From Siphonodentalium dalli (taxonomy: Eukaryota > Mollusca > Scaphopoda > Gadilida > Siphonodentaliidae), in contig CP136065.1 of the NCBI GenBank assembly GCA_032622095.1, positions 114,739,195 to 114,803,194 on the forward strand: 64,000 nucleotides of DNA, given 5' to 3'. Every line of letters starts with the position of its first letter. Positions within the stretch are counted from its first letter, which is position 1. The position numbers were made by a program, and so were the translations under genes. Of the stretch, positions 1-13,188 are shown in pieces. The notes below the pieces were generated by a model. That model was not told the DNA's origin. It ran no database searches and worked only from the letters and a program-made list of their open reading frames with translations.

Positions 1-174
1 GGCGAATCAGAGCCTCAAAAAAACCTTTTCTGAATTCTCAATTTTTTTTTATTGTCCAAGTTATGTGGCTAACCACACAAGTCAAAAAAGACACACAAGG
101 GCTTCCTCTCCACAAATAAAGCCACACAAAACCCTCTAGTGAGAGCGGACGGACGGACACTGGCTATTTTAATA

Positions 175-202
175 GTCCCCCGAAGAAAAAAATTCGGGGG
201 AC
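175..202. repeat. Perfect 10-bp hairpin
   Basis: GTCCCCCGAA and TTCGGGGGAC are separated by eight purines. It lies just after a GGAC direct run (148-158), in a transposon-like setting. Probably a transposon subterminal hairpin; not a bacterial terminator. Confidence 0.5.
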
Positions 203-208
203 AATAAA

Positions 209-868
209 ATCCGAGATGGCCAATGACGGCTATGTTTTCCAATGAAAATCAAAAACATTTGATAGCTCCCATCTAGTAGATCAATATCAACATCAATATG
301 AAGTTTTGTGATTATAGGATGAGGTAAGTGAACTGTAGGGTGTGCCAAAGGATTTAGTCAAGCAAAAAGTAAAATCCAAAATGGCTGCCAGCGCCATGTT
401 TTATGGTCGAATGACCCCAAAATGACTCGTTCCCATCTACTAGTGCATGTCAATGTTAACATCCACGACAAATTTCATGATGATCAAACACTCGGACCTG
501 TAGCCTGTGCTACTGGTTTGAATTTTTTGCCGAATGATGCCAAAATAACTCGTTCCAATTTACATGTCAATGTCAACAGCCACGACAAATTTCATAATGA
601 TCCGACCAAAGATACGACTTGTAGCCCATGCCAAAGAATGTTGTCATGCAAAGAGTAAAATCCATGATGGCTGCCGACGGCCATGTTTTATGGCCGAATG
701 ACCCCAAAATGACTCGTTCCCATCAATGTTGACATCCATGACAAATTTCATAATGATCAAACCAAAGGTACAACTTGTAGCCCGTGCCAAAGAATTTAGT
801 CATGCAAAAGAGTAAAATCCAAGATGGCTGCCGGCGGCCGTGTTTTATGGCTGAATGACCCCAAAATG
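209..868 (-). repeat. Degenerate HINE-like tandem units (no termini)
   Basis: About four diverged copies of the roughly 160-bp unit found in the 40-62 kb arrays, in reverse orientation. Marker words are GACTCGTTCCCATC, CATGACAAATTTCAT and AAGATGGCTGCC. Neither the AGCTCAACTT end nor the 3' hairpin is present, so this is a truncated fragment. Short frames here are repeat translations. Confidence 0.85.
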
Positions 869-2789
869 AATAACGGATGACATTTTGTCCAGTGTAAAAG
901 AAAGCTCCGAAACGGAAAGTCAACTTCAAAAGAAAACACTGCCAAAATGCACTTTTCGACAACAGGAACATGTGTTGTTTACATTCTCAGCGATACTACA
1001 CAATGCAGAATCTGAGATGGATAGATGGCAGATAACGCTAGCGGTTGCTCAGTCTCATAGCTATTATAATTTACGCGTGTCGTCGGTCCATTGGCGATCT
1101 CAGAGCTTTTGCTACCATGTTTAAAGCTAGAATTCAGACGTATTTAGTCACCCTATAGTGGCTAATTGCTGGCTATACTTATATTTAATAGCATGCGAAC
1201 ATCCGCGATGTACAATAAGAATTATAAAGTGCATAAATACATAATTTTCTGGAATTAAATGTCACAAAAACAGCTAAAATCGTGTGTACTTGTCCGTAAA
1301 CAGCCGAGTATATTCGAAATTATGAGTTGGCAATTTCGACTTGAATTCAAATCGAATTTGACTTTCGAATCGAATCTCGAATCGAATATCGAATATTCGC
1401 AGGACCCTAGCATACAAGAATATATGGGAACACCTGACTTCTTGGACAACTTGGATATTAAACTCACCTAAGTCTGCTCTTGTATTAATGAACAAATCAT
1501 GGGGACAAAATCCACAGAGATAAGATCTGCAAACCTAAAAATATATCAAAATGATTGTTAATATATTAAAATAAGACTTGTTAACACATATGATATTGCA
1601 TGTAATTGTCCTTCTTAAACCATTTTGACACATCATGATGCCAATTTCTTTCATAAACATAATCCTCAGATCCTTATCTTCAAGAATACATCGATATTTA
1701 GTGTGCTCTCTGGAGCGCTTTTTGTATTTTTGGCCTCAATGTATGATCGCGCATTCGAGTTTTGTCAACAAATTCACGTGTTGAACTGTTGACATCGTCC
1801 AAATACATACCGTTTCCTATGTGTTCCATATCTCACATTAAAAAAACTTACTCTATACTACAATAATAATAAAATGGCATTTGAGATTTTATTTCAAGTA
1901 CCCAATCTTGATTTAATATTTTGATTTGTTTATTTTTGTTGTTGATGGATGAAATCCACTAACCCAGTGGTGTGGAATTTACTGGAAAGGAAGTTAAATG
2001 ACACTGTGACAATGCCACTGCCAGGTTCATGAAGTGTTAGGCCAAGTTTCTGGATGATATTAAAACTATTTAGTCTTCTCATTTCAATTTTATATTATTC
2101 TTTCAATTAATATTCTTTCATCAAATCCATTGTTATATACTGATAAACTACATGTGTCTGATAATGGTAGACAGGGGTGTAACGATCGGTGGCGAGGGGG
2201 TGTAATGTTATACCGTGAACACCTTCGGGGTCTCACCCTCCAACTTTGGAACAACACAATTTAAAGAGTTTGAAATTTCATGTTTGACACAACATATCAG
2301 TTTTAAAACTCAGATAGAAATACATTAATTAGTGTAGCCCTGATACATCGAGAGGTGGGACAGGGTTTTGTTTACCAAATGTACACAAAATGAGGAGGTA
2401 CATGTATGGAAAATGTCTCCCACAAATTATAAAAAAAGACATACATGTCCGACAGTCCCCGATAGATTGAAAGGTACCACTCAATAGCACATAATCCGGT
2501 GATGTCAGATGGGTGGGATATTACACCCGCCCCCAATTACATTGTATATGACACACTCTTTTTTGGCCAGTACAAGTACTGGTACCAAAGGTACTGTGTA
2601 TTTACATGTACAAGTTGCATTGCAGGTTAAAATCAGACAATTATGCCATAGATATGATCAGGTGTTTTGTCCAAGAAAAACCGACTTGTATTCTGAATTA
2701 ATCTTGAACAGGATGGGCATTCGGGAATCTTATATCTCATCTGTGTCAGACCCTGGGTCAGATATATGATGAATAAAACAATCCATTCA
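869..2789. other. No gene seen; unique AT-rich sequence
   Basis: Contains a TCGAAT-rich simple stretch at about 1340-1400 that gives overlapping short frames on both strands. No other structure was recognised. Confidence 0.5.
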
Positions 2790-3560
2790 AAAAGATATAT
2801 GACATGCATTTGTAATTGCTTCAGACCATTTGCCATAGTCAGTACTCTGATACAGATGATTACAATCCATTGGCACTCGACATGGGACAAACTTTAGCAG
2901 TTGTTGACCCGACACGGATATATACTACATGTAGTATAATATGTAGAATTTCCAACTATCCTAGGGATATAACTTAAGATATAGAAGGCTAAGGGCCTCG
3001 ATTCATTTATATTATTCAAATAAAATTCCCTTCAAAATTATATATATGACATAAATATAAATGACGTCTATTGAAGGTAGTACTAGTACATGCGATTGGA
3101 CCATCACTGGCAAGATTTAAATCTAGGACCGGAGGAAAAAGGGCCATAACTTTTGAATAACAAGGGGAATCTTCAAAATGCTTTCATGTTTTGTATTCAG
3201 AATGAAATGCCCTTTCAAATAATATTTAACATGCATTTGTATTTGCTTCAGATCATTTTCCCTAGTCGATACAGATAATTACAATCCATCGGCACTCAAC
3301 AGGGTTCGAACTTTAGCAGTTTTAGACCCAAAGAATATATACACATGTATATAGAATTTCCATAAAATCCAAGGGGTATAACTCTGTCAAGATATAGAAG
3401 GCCATTGGCCTAAATTCATTTACATGTATAATATTATTCAGAATAAAATTCCCTTCAAAATGATATATGACATGAACATAAATGTTAAGTTGAATCATTT
3501 ATTGAAGGTAATATACGTGATTGGACCCTTACTGCCAAGATTCAAACCAAGGACCGACTA
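2790..3560. repeat. Two direct diverged copies of a ~350-bp unit
   Basis: Copy 1 spans about 2793-3140 and copy 2 about 3216-3560. They share CATGCATTTGTA-TTGCTTCAGA, TTACAATCCAT-GGCACTC, AAGATATAGAAGGC, AAAATTCCCTTCAAAAT and AAGATT-AAA-C-AGGACCG in the same order, with period about 420. They abut the left end of the long inverted-repeat element. Confidence 0.75.
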
Positions 3561-3571
3561 GTAGCAACAAA

Positions 3572-6500
3572 TAGTAGAGGCTCTTATGTCCATTTTTTGG
3601 CTCCCGTGTGCATTTTGTGAAGAAATATAGCCACTATGCTGATGATGTTGCTCGATATCACGGGCACCAGAAAACAAATGTTAGACACCTGGGGGTCGCG
3701 ACTGGGTGGATTTATGACGTCATCAAGATGGCCGCCATCCAAAATTTCAGAGTAGGCACTGAATCAGTTTGATTAATAGCTAGTAGTGAATTTATGGTAG
3801 GAAATATAATATTGCTCTACTGTTGTGATACTATGATAACAGGCTTCACTTTGACGTAAAAATTTACCACATTTAACCAAGATGGCCGCCAAAATGGCGA
3901 CCGAAGTTCGGGAAAATGATGAATTTTCATACATGTCTCTTAAAACATTCACGGTTGTTTGAAATCGGTGGCTAATAGCAACTTAATTTTAAATACCTTT
4001 GAATACCTAACCATTTGAACATGATAATATGTCATACTTTGGGTCTTATTCCTACAGAATGTCATCAAAATGTGAATTCATTAATATGCTATGAAATTTT
4101 ACCAAATATCTATTTTGTAATTCGAGCCAAGTGTTAGCCAGAAAATAGCTGAATTTGATGACAAACATTTGCAACAGGTTTAAACATATAGATTGCCATA
4201 TAATTACAACCAATAAGTGCATCTGTATTCAAGATGGCGACCAAAATGGTTGCCAAAATTGATAAATCACTAAAATTTGTCAAATTTTCTTTGATATCAC
4301 TCCTAATGTGCGATTTAGTGAATATAGGTGAATATATTTGCTCCGTGTTGGCGTAATAACATGGTGATATGAAACAATATGAATAGTTTGTGAACAATTG
4401 ATGTTTATACTCAAGAATTCGAGAGAATGAAACGACGAAAATGAGATGAAATCATCAAAATGGCAACCATGAACAATTTCAGAGTTGGCATTGAGTTTGG
4501 GAGGAAAATTTAGATGGGGCAATGATTATGTTTCGCGACCAATAATACCATTGGATCACACTTCCTCTTGGCGGTGCAATTTGGACCTCAAAATCCAAGT
4601 TGGCTATCAAAACGGCGACCGAAATTCTAATAATTGATTATTTTTCACACTCGCGCCTCTTAAATTATTCACAGCGGTTTGAAATCGGTGGCTAATAGCA
4701 ACCTTATTTTTGAATCAAGTATACTATCTAATCATTCGACAACCATGATATGTTAGATTAACATACTATTATCCATATGAATTTAAATTCAGGATGGTGA
4801 CTCAGATGGTTACCAAAATGGAGAAATCATCCAAATGTGCTAGTTTTCATTGATAACGCTCCTAAGGTGGGTTTCAGTGACTACTGGTAAACACATTTGT
4901 TCCCCTGTTGACAAAAGTGCCAGGAATGCTGATACAATCTGATACAATATGAATATTTTGCGAACAGTAGCTGCTTATATCCGAGATTTCATGAGAATGG
5001 AAACAGAAACTATGAAAAGTAGATAAATTCATCTGATGTTGACCTATTTGAAAATATCAAAATCTGAATATATGCTTTTTACATCCATCATTACATGTAC
5101 ATCGCAAATGTCCTGATTGGGTGACTCGACTGGAGAAAAATCCCTACCTCAACAATAAGGCTGTCGGTATTGAGCAATTACTTCCCCTTGATATCGGCCC
5201 CCTTATGGGGTTTGGATACGAATTGTTCACTTGACTCCTGTATTGCTCATGTAATGCCATCATACTAAGTCAATTCTACCGAAATTCAGCTGCTCACGGA
5301 AATTAATTGAATGGACATCACACAATGCAGTACCCAAAAACAGTAGCGGCATATAATACGTTGACATTACAAACATCTTCCATGTTAACAAGCTTAATAA
5401 TTAGTGTATACTAAGTCCAAATATAAGAATAGGAGTTAATATTTGTGTGATTCGTTCTTATTAATATGCAGGGTATACTTTTGTGAAACTGAGAAAATTT
5501 ACAATTGCTCGCCCTTGAATAACATCTAGTTCAAATTGTGTGTGCATCAGGGGATTATATGACAGTAATTGCTTTATCGCAGACTACCAAACGAGAGCGT
5601 TCAGATGTGCGCTCTATGTGTCTTCTGCGAAGAAGAATTGCATTGGCGGATTTCTACCAGACGTCTGCTTATTACATGCGATCTATAGCGACTAGAGATA
5701 AATTATGAATGTTCAGGTTCGTACCAAAACAGAAACTGCTGTGGAGCTCTGGACAGCTCATAGGTCGACTCACTGACTCCACACCCAAGATTTGCGAAAG
5801 CGTGGCTGATTTTGATTGAGCTAGGATAGGAAGAGAGCCTCATATAATGAGTTCAATTGGTATACATGTGTATTTGAGTTCCACAGAGATAGTTTTCTGG
5901 ACATCGCATATACTGCAAGTTCGTTCCGTGTATGATCCCCATCTTACTGTGCAGAACTTATGCACTCATCAAATTTATATTATATACACCCATGTCATAT
6001 TTGTCACATGTGTTATCGATGTTCTTTCATGCTTGCGATATGCGGTCTCATCAAAATATCATACAAATTCACACCAAATTTTCTTTAAATGCCTGCATTT
6101 CTGTAATTGTATCGGCTATCGGTAATGTTCCAGATACAATTGATAATAATTTCTCGCACCAATGCACAGTTTGACTTGGCTGTTGAGGTACATGTATTAT
6201 TATTGGGTGGAAAGGTTGTGGTATTCTTTCCAGACGTTTTATACAGAAACATTTGATATCCCACTACAATGAAATCAGGTCTGCAGAAAACTCAGGTCGT
6301 TAAACGTTGAAATCATATACCTTCCTTCAGTTATGGACTCGTCAAATAGCTAACAATGCACAATCTTCTCTCAATTCAAGCATAACATTGTTATCTATTA
6401 CTTCCAACTTTTGCGCAGTATCTATATTCCAAGCTTGTAATTGGCCTACTTGTGGATCCGACTATTATGGTTGTACGGTTTGCCAGCAAATTATATAAAC

Positions 6501-9357
6501 TACATTTGTTCGATGGACAATTAAAGGATTTCGTTCGAGATTGCGGGGTTTCTGTGATTCGAAGATCTTTACTTTCTGTGAACTAACAGTTGATGTATAA
6601 TGCTAACGAATGTCCCCATGTGGACGTTTTGCAAGAAATCTTAATAAACGTTCCATTAAATGATCTTGATGACCCGTCACTGTATTCATTACTTCGATGC
6701 ACCATCATATGGCATGAACCAAAGATGAGCTCCTGGTGTTTCGATGAGGTATTTCATCACTAAATATCCAGGCACTAGGCATAGGCATTTTGATTTCACG
6801 ATATTTTTTCGTTGACAACCAGGAAGAAGTTGAGGAGCCGTTATTGTCACTTGCTGGACTCGACATGGAAAATGACAAACCTTATGCTATTTTTGCCCGA
6901 TACTGATGTTTTGACATATTCTAAAATAAACTGACAAGCATTAACTCGGTTATGTGCACAGTTCTGTTAGACTACATCGAAGCGAATATGCAATGTATCT
7001 GCTATGAGGTCAGCGACCGTATTGAAATTTATTTATTAAATCTGTATTATGGACTCTCCATTCCACAACCGAAGCAAACAATCTATATGGAGTCTCTGAT
7101 ATGCAGTCGAAGAGTTTTGTGGTGAGCTCTGTTAGCTTACGAGATGAGTTTGTAATTCAACTGTAGTTGCTAAGGTGAGTTGGTTGTAGATAGACTACCA
7201 TCAATGTGACCATCTATTGGACGATATAACAAGAGTGGTATATGTGCCGACTCCCGTCTTGAGAAGTGTGACAATGTCTCAACTATTCAAACGAATTTCG
7301 GGTGATGCAACACAGATATGCCAAAAACAAGAAACTGAACAATGCAATCTCCCCTTATTGTATCTTATTAGACACAACTCTTTCATAATTAGATACGAAA
7401 TAATGTTTGCACTAACATGTAATGCCTGTGTATTTCTAAGTTGAGCCAATATATTTCCCGGTGGTAGTATGCTAGCAATGCAACTTCGACTTCGATAAAG
7501 TCAATGTGTGATATTGTTCCTCAATCTTCTAAATTTTTGTGGCCGGGCGAAATCAACGTGGTCAACAATTAATCAAGAATAGGCAACGAATAAAGTAGAT
7601 CTGCCCCAAACGAAATAATATAGCCATAAAGTTGGATTTATGTCTGTATTATGACTGCAGGGATTCTTTCGAGTACTCGTTATGCTCTTATAATGATACA
7701 GTCAGCACATATCCTGTTTAACTTCCTTCCCAGGAAACGGGCAGGATCGTTTAAATGATATTGGGCAATTTCATGTTAGGTTTCTAAGAGTCCATTCTGA
7801 TATATTCTCGATTATAAACAAACTATCTTTGGTCAAACATAGTCACAATATACCTTAACATGATAGTATCTAATTTAGATTGGGCGAATATATCCACCTC
7901 CTTTGCTAAATGCCGTTTGAGAATATAAGCATTTGTCACATTTTATAACTGTGAGTTTTGGCGGCCATTCTGGCGACCATCTTGGGTCAAATAGATCATT
8001 GTCGAGTGTAATTGAATGACACTAACGATATTTAAAACTGTGTACACGTTTGTTTATTTTATTATGCCTATTTCTGTCCAATGCTAATCTTGAACCTCGA
8101 GAAGCAAGTTTATTTGTGAAATTGCATAGCGAATTATTTAATTTGCATTTTTCGGAGTATGGACAACAATTAGACACAAATTACAGCATACTATGTTTTC
8201 AGAAGTACTTGGTGTCATAACTGATAAAAACAAAGACAATTCCTACTCGCCACAGTTTACAAATAACCGAAAATGATGTAAGGGGCATGTGTAACAATTC
8301 AAGACATTTCTATATTTCGGTCGCCATTTTGACAGCCATCTTGGTTTTTTTAATCAATCTTGTTCTTTCAAAAGAAGCTTGGTGCAACTTTATCATTGCC
8401 GTAGAAATATTTTTCATTTTCTGTGTTAAATTTTCTTCCTCACTCAGTGCCCATTCTGCAATTTTGTGTGGCTGCCATGAAGATGATTTGACTTAATTTT
8501 CGTGGTATAATTCTGTTGAATTCTCGGGTATAAGCAGCTATATGGTTCACCAAATTTAAAAATTATTCCATAAGTCCATGGATTTCCGCGAAAACGTAGC
8601 ACATATTCACATATATTTACTTTTCCCCAACACATGAGTGATATCAATAAAAATTAGACAGATTTTGGTGATTTCTCCATTTTGGCAGCCATCTTGGCCG
8701 CCATCTTAAACGAAAATGCACTATTTTCGGTGTAACTACATGGCAATTCACATATTTAAAACATTTTTAGATTATCTTCATCAAATTCAGTTATTTTCTG
8801 TTCAACTCTTGGCTAGAATCACATAATTGAATTTTGGTTAACTTTCATAGCACATTTTTGAATTCACATTTTAAAGATAGCTGACAGGAATGATATCACA
8901 AGTATGACATATTATGTTGTAGAAATGGTTGGATACTAGTATTTATTCATTTTTAGGTATTTATTCGTTACAAATTTCAAACATCGGTTAATGATTCAAG
9001 AGGAAAGTGTGAAAAATCATAAATTTTTCGAATTTCGGTCGCCATTTTGGCGGCCATCTTGGTTTATGGTGGCCACTTTTTCTCTCAAATGGAAGTATGG
9101 TGTATTAGTTTCACGTCAGTGGTGAGATAATCAAATTTCTATAATAAATTCACAAGTAGATATTAATCAAACTGACTCAGTGCATACTGTGAAATTGTGT
9201 ATGGCGGCCATCTTGCTGACGTCATAAATCCACCCAGTCGCGACCCCAAGGTGTCTAACATTTGTTTTCTGGTGCCTGAGATATCAAGCAACGTCATTGG
9301 CATAGTCGCTATATTTCTTCACAAAGTGCACACGGGAGTACATAAGAGCCTCTACTA
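3572..9357. mobile_element. 5.8-kb long-terminal-inverted-repeat element
   Basis: The left end TAGTAGAGGCTCTTATGT (3572) is the reverse complement of the right end (to 9357). The two arms stay alignable inward for more than 1 kb (about 3572-5010 and 7950-9357), for example AGAAATATAGC, CGCGACTGGGTGGATTTATG and GAAATCGGTGGCTAATAGCA. Each arm contains internal direct sub-repeats spaced about 0.7 kb (3902 versus 4619) rich in AAGATGGC-GCC words. No transposase is recognisable in the 2.9-kb middle. No clear target duplication was found (A-rich flanks). Best described as a fold-back or MULE-like non-autonomous element; the superfamily is undetermined. Confidence 0.8.
5011..7949. other. Middle of the long-inverted-repeat element, no gene recognised
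   Basis: Only short frames (up to about 92 codons) without recognisable motifs. AT-rich. If the element once carried a transposase it should be here; none is visible. Confidence 0.5.
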
Positions 9358-9539
9358 AAAACATGCTTTTTAGTTTTTGAGATTTTTAACAATTATTTTT
9401 CAAATTCTAGTAATTAGAACATAAACATAACCATTTGATTGAGTTTCACAACTTAGAATTTTACTTTGAAATAATTTCAGTTTTAAGACATGAGAAATTC
9501 ATATTTCGAGAAATGCTCCAAAGTCGAACCCATGATATA

Positions 9540-10365
9540 CAGGGTTCCTGCAAGCAAGGACTGATCAAATTTAAGGCTATTCAAGGTCGTTTCACGACAT
9601 TTTTCAGCTATTTTCAAGGTCCTTTGATACCCAAATTCAATGATTTTCAAGGCCTTAAAATAAATTAATCAGTATTCTATCACACATTGCCATGTTAGAA
9701 ATTAATTATTAACATTACTCAGGTTGGGTACTATAATACCTGGTACTTTTCCCAGATTATTATACTCACACAATTCAATGCAGATAAGCTACGAATATTT
9801 TTTTTAACATCAACATCAACAAATGGTAGCGTCTTTTTTTTGTCCTTATGGGAATCCAACGCGGCTTTTCCCATGTTCGCCACGCTAAATGTTTTCAGGC
9901 AAAGTTTGCATTTTGCAGAATACCTGTCGCCCAGAACGATCATTAACCAGTCTTTTTAACTTTCGGAAGTTAACCAACAATCTTGGAATGTGCATTTCCC
10001 CATATTTTATTGGTAATTATCGAAAACAATCATCGAAAAACAGTACACACACGACAACATTTTAGCAGACTGACACGACAGTCACATGCGATAATACGTC
10101 ACTGCAACTATCCAATGAGAATGCTCGATACATCGCTGCTCTATTATAATATAACTGCGCCATTTATATCTCGCTCCAATGCGGTCATTTACCGTAAACC
10201 CGGAAATGTAAGAGGTGATTAATTACGGATCATCGGCGTGTTTTGTATCGCGAATATTCAAGGCTTTTCAAGGCCCATTGCCCATATTCCAGGATTTCAA
10301 GGCCTTGAACCACACCTTGTCAAATTCAAGGCCGTTCCTTGAATCCAAGGCCCCACGGGAACCCG
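9540..10365. mobile_element. hAT-like element with 6-bp target duplication
   Basis: The ends CAGGGTTCC and GGGAACCCG are inverted. They are flanked by GATATA at 9534-9539 and at 10366-10371. Subterminal zones on both sides are packed with TTCAAGG/CCTTGAA words. It contains a broken BED/C2H2-like finger on the minus strand. CAG-type ends and the finger point to hAT. The 6-bp duplication differs from the usual 8 bp and resembles the hAT6 type. Confidence 0.7.
9731..9943 (-). pseudogene. Zinc-finger relic of a hAT-type transposase
   Basis: A 70-residue frame contains KCKLCLKTFSVANMGKAALD followed by SHKDKKK. The spacing C12-x2-C15, F19, G25, L29, H32 matches the BED/C2H2-like N-terminal finger often found in hAT-derived proteins. 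The expected second histidine, about five residues after H32, appears replaced by Lys/Thr, so the finger is probably broken. It lies inside an 826-bp element with inverted ends and a 6-bp target duplication (9540-10365). No catalytic domain is present. Confidence 0.5.
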
Positions 10366-10371
10366 GATATA

Positions 10372-11840
10372 GAACACACCAGGATCATTTACCGTAGTTA
10401 GGTAATATTTTCTCATTGTCTTACTTAACGTTATGTTCTGCTGAAATATGATGAAATTGATGGAATTAATTGTCAGTAATGAATGTGCCATGAGGGGCAA
10501 GTGGCAGACAACATGAAAAACCGAAAGATAATTGCAACATTTTGCGAAGAATGTATATGGGGCCTGCAGAATGATGCTGCAGTTAAGTTATATGAATTAA
10601 ACTCAAGCTCACTTGATTGAATGTCCTTGATGTGATCTTGATAATATTGCCTTTCACTTCTTTAGAACTACAAGAATGTGAGTGCACCCAACTGATTTTC
10701 AATATTCTGTGCTCTTACTTTTACATATCACAGCTTTAAATGAGATTATTACATATATTATACATCACAGTATATTAATACCGGGGTATATAGAAACCAA
10801 TTTTACTTATGTTATACACACAGTTTATATACACATAATGTTATACTATTTTCTGTAACATTGCACTGTCAACATGTATATGAATGCTATAAAAATAAAA
10901 TCTAATCTAACACCTGTAGAAATCAGCAGTTTTGACCAGGTACTCAGGTTGTGAAACCGATAACGGCAATGACAACAATTCACGGGATAGGATGCGGGTG
11001 CTTGTGGAACAGGCAATTCATCATTGAGACCCAATCAAACCATGATGCAATATATATACTAAGGAAATGGCCACCTATAAGCCTTTGGCTTACTGCCAAA
11101 TCCTTTTCTCTAATGTTAAATTGTTATCGTCCTTATATTATGTATTATATGTGCTATTCTTGAGAATAAAATATTGTTTACACTAATGACAACAATTGAG
11201 AAGTTGTGTTGGAGACAATGGGAACAAGGTCATGGCACTCAGAATATACATATTCAATATTTAGCTTCACCTACCACAAAATAAACAAGTGAAATATATT
11301 GTTAATATTTAATTAATATAGCTTTTGCTTCGTAAAAAGCGTCTGGTCGTGAAACGTGGTTTGCTTCCGATTTCAAAAGCGGAAGTGAAAACTATTCAGT
11401 GAATTATCCCCCTTGTCATACTCATACTAATTTGTCTATTTGTAGCCGCTATAATTTTTGTTAAGGATAACCATTACCCTAATTCCGCGTTAACCGGAAA
11501 GCCTATTACAGTAAGGCAGGTAAATTATTTTTTGTTCTGTCTAAAACATAAGTTTGTATCCACCGTTGCTTGTTATTGAACCAATTACTGTGTCTGACTA
11601 ATTTTCGAAAAATTCTTTAATCAGGTTGTAATTGATCGCAGTAATTTATTTGAACACTAAATGACAGCTTATTTATTCGGCTATCATTTTAGCGCAAAAT
11701 CCATAGACATCTCGAAAGATCGATTGTCATGTGATTCAATAGAATGCAACACACCACTCCAGATCCATGGTCGGATTGCCTTTTTTAGAATACCGGAAGT
11801 CAGCTTACGAGCAACATCTCAAGGGAGGTAATGTATCTAC
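10372..11840. other. No gene seen
   Basis: AT-rich unique sequence with no clear repeats, palindromes or coding signals recognised. Confidence 0.45.
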
Positions 11841-11955
11841 GACTACAACCACAGAAGTTGGAATCACTGTCTTTTATGCCACTTTTAGAGATTATCAGGG
11901 GAGTTATAGGCATTAGGGTTTAGAAGAATGGCAGGTTCCATTTTCGACAGGGTTG
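11841..11955 (+). repeat. Left arm of a 9.8-kb inverted pair
   Basis: Matches the reverse complement of 21496-21645 through CAGAAGTTGGAATCACTG, TTTTAGAGATTATCAGGGGA, TAGGCATTAG, GGGTTTAGAAGAATGGCA and GTTCCATTTTCGA. The right arm has an extra segment of about 35 bp. All elements from 11970 to 21478 lie between the arms. Confidence 0.85.
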
Positions 11956-13004
11956 GTGATTTTTTTGATTTAACACGTTGAGTGCCACTACGAGTTATCT
12001 CGTAGTACGCAACCTTCGCAGGTTGCCACTTCGAGTTATCTCGTAGTGGTTTCCATGTCATGTAACTGACAAACGGATGCAGTGGAATAGGTCGATACAC
12101 CATGAAAACCCGCCTCTGGTCATCAGAACAGTGACTTTATCAAATAAATAGTGTGGCTCTCCTTACATCGTTCAACTGAAGTCAGCACCATCAGCACATA
12201 TATTCTACTCAAAATGGTCCAGTTGTGAGTGAAAACAGCTGACACCTTCCCACTGAGTGGCCACCAGAGGCAGTCGTGTGTGGGCAATTAGACCGGGTTT
12301 TTGGTATTCAATAGACTGGCAATGTGCACGCATCCAAACACAGTCAGGGTGATGGATATTCACAATGTACAAACATGCGAAGCCAGTTTAGAGTAATGAT
12401 TACATCGTTGTGTTTCAACACATTGAAACTTCGCACAACCACCCACACACGTCACACAGGCCTGCCAAATCTGCCCCCTCACTCCTGTGCGGGTGGATGC
12501 ATCCTACTCAAGATATAAGCGGATAACCCATGACGTTACGCGCGTTGGTGCTGCCATTATCTGATTATTAGGGAACACAGCAGTTGTTTTTGGAATACAC
12601 CGTGCGGCTCCATTTGGGTGCTAGGTATATTATAATTTATAATTCAAGTAAAGCGGAACAATTATTCCCCAAAGCTATATTGTACCCTCTTCCGAACGTG
12701 TTGGACAATGGAAAGCGTAACAATTACTGTACGTTAGACGTCATGCAGTTCATCGAACTTGTATACATATATGTACGGATAAATGGTTTTGTGAGCATAG
12801 AGGTTTACAGTAAAGTGACTTATTTCCAGACGAATGGATTATATGGAATCGTTACATGTAGCACACTCCTGTATGTACAGGGATCTATTAGGCTACGCTG
12901 GTTGTTTTAATTTTGTGCTGACAATTCTTCCTACACTATTATTTTGGGCTGTACTTTGGAATCCTAGCATAGGCCTAAATCAGGCTAAATGAGAGATAAC
13001 TTAC

Positions 13005-13142
13005 AATGCCCAAAACAACAGAAGATGCATGCTCGTAGTTATTACTGGACGAAATAAACTCATCCTCACAGGCAACAAGTTCACCCGATTCCACGTCGGA
13101 TTCACCGTCTGCAGCCATGCTCATATAAGTAATTTGCTCCAT
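13005..13142 (-). CDS. Possible first exon of a piggyBac-like transposase
   Basis: An ATG at 13142 (minus strand) opens exactly 46 codons to a consensus donor (ATT|GTAAGT, intron from 13004). The peptide is acidic: MAADGESDVESGELVACEDE at residues 9-28, then a Ser-rich stretch. It lies inside a TTAA-bounded element with piggyBac-type ends (11970-14548). piggyBac transposases often start with acidic Asp/Glu/Ser-rich segments, so an N-terminal transposase exon is plausible. The roughly 1 kb left downstream within the element shows no recognisable DDE domain, so the copy is defective. It could equally be an unrelated captured exon. Confidence 0.35.
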
Positions 13143-13188
13143 TGTGCATCAGCCATTATATAACTATATAACAAGCTTTAACCACCAC

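Noticed and set aside
1255-1495. Three overlapping short frames on both strands
   Set aside because: They arise from a TCGAAT-rich simple sequence.
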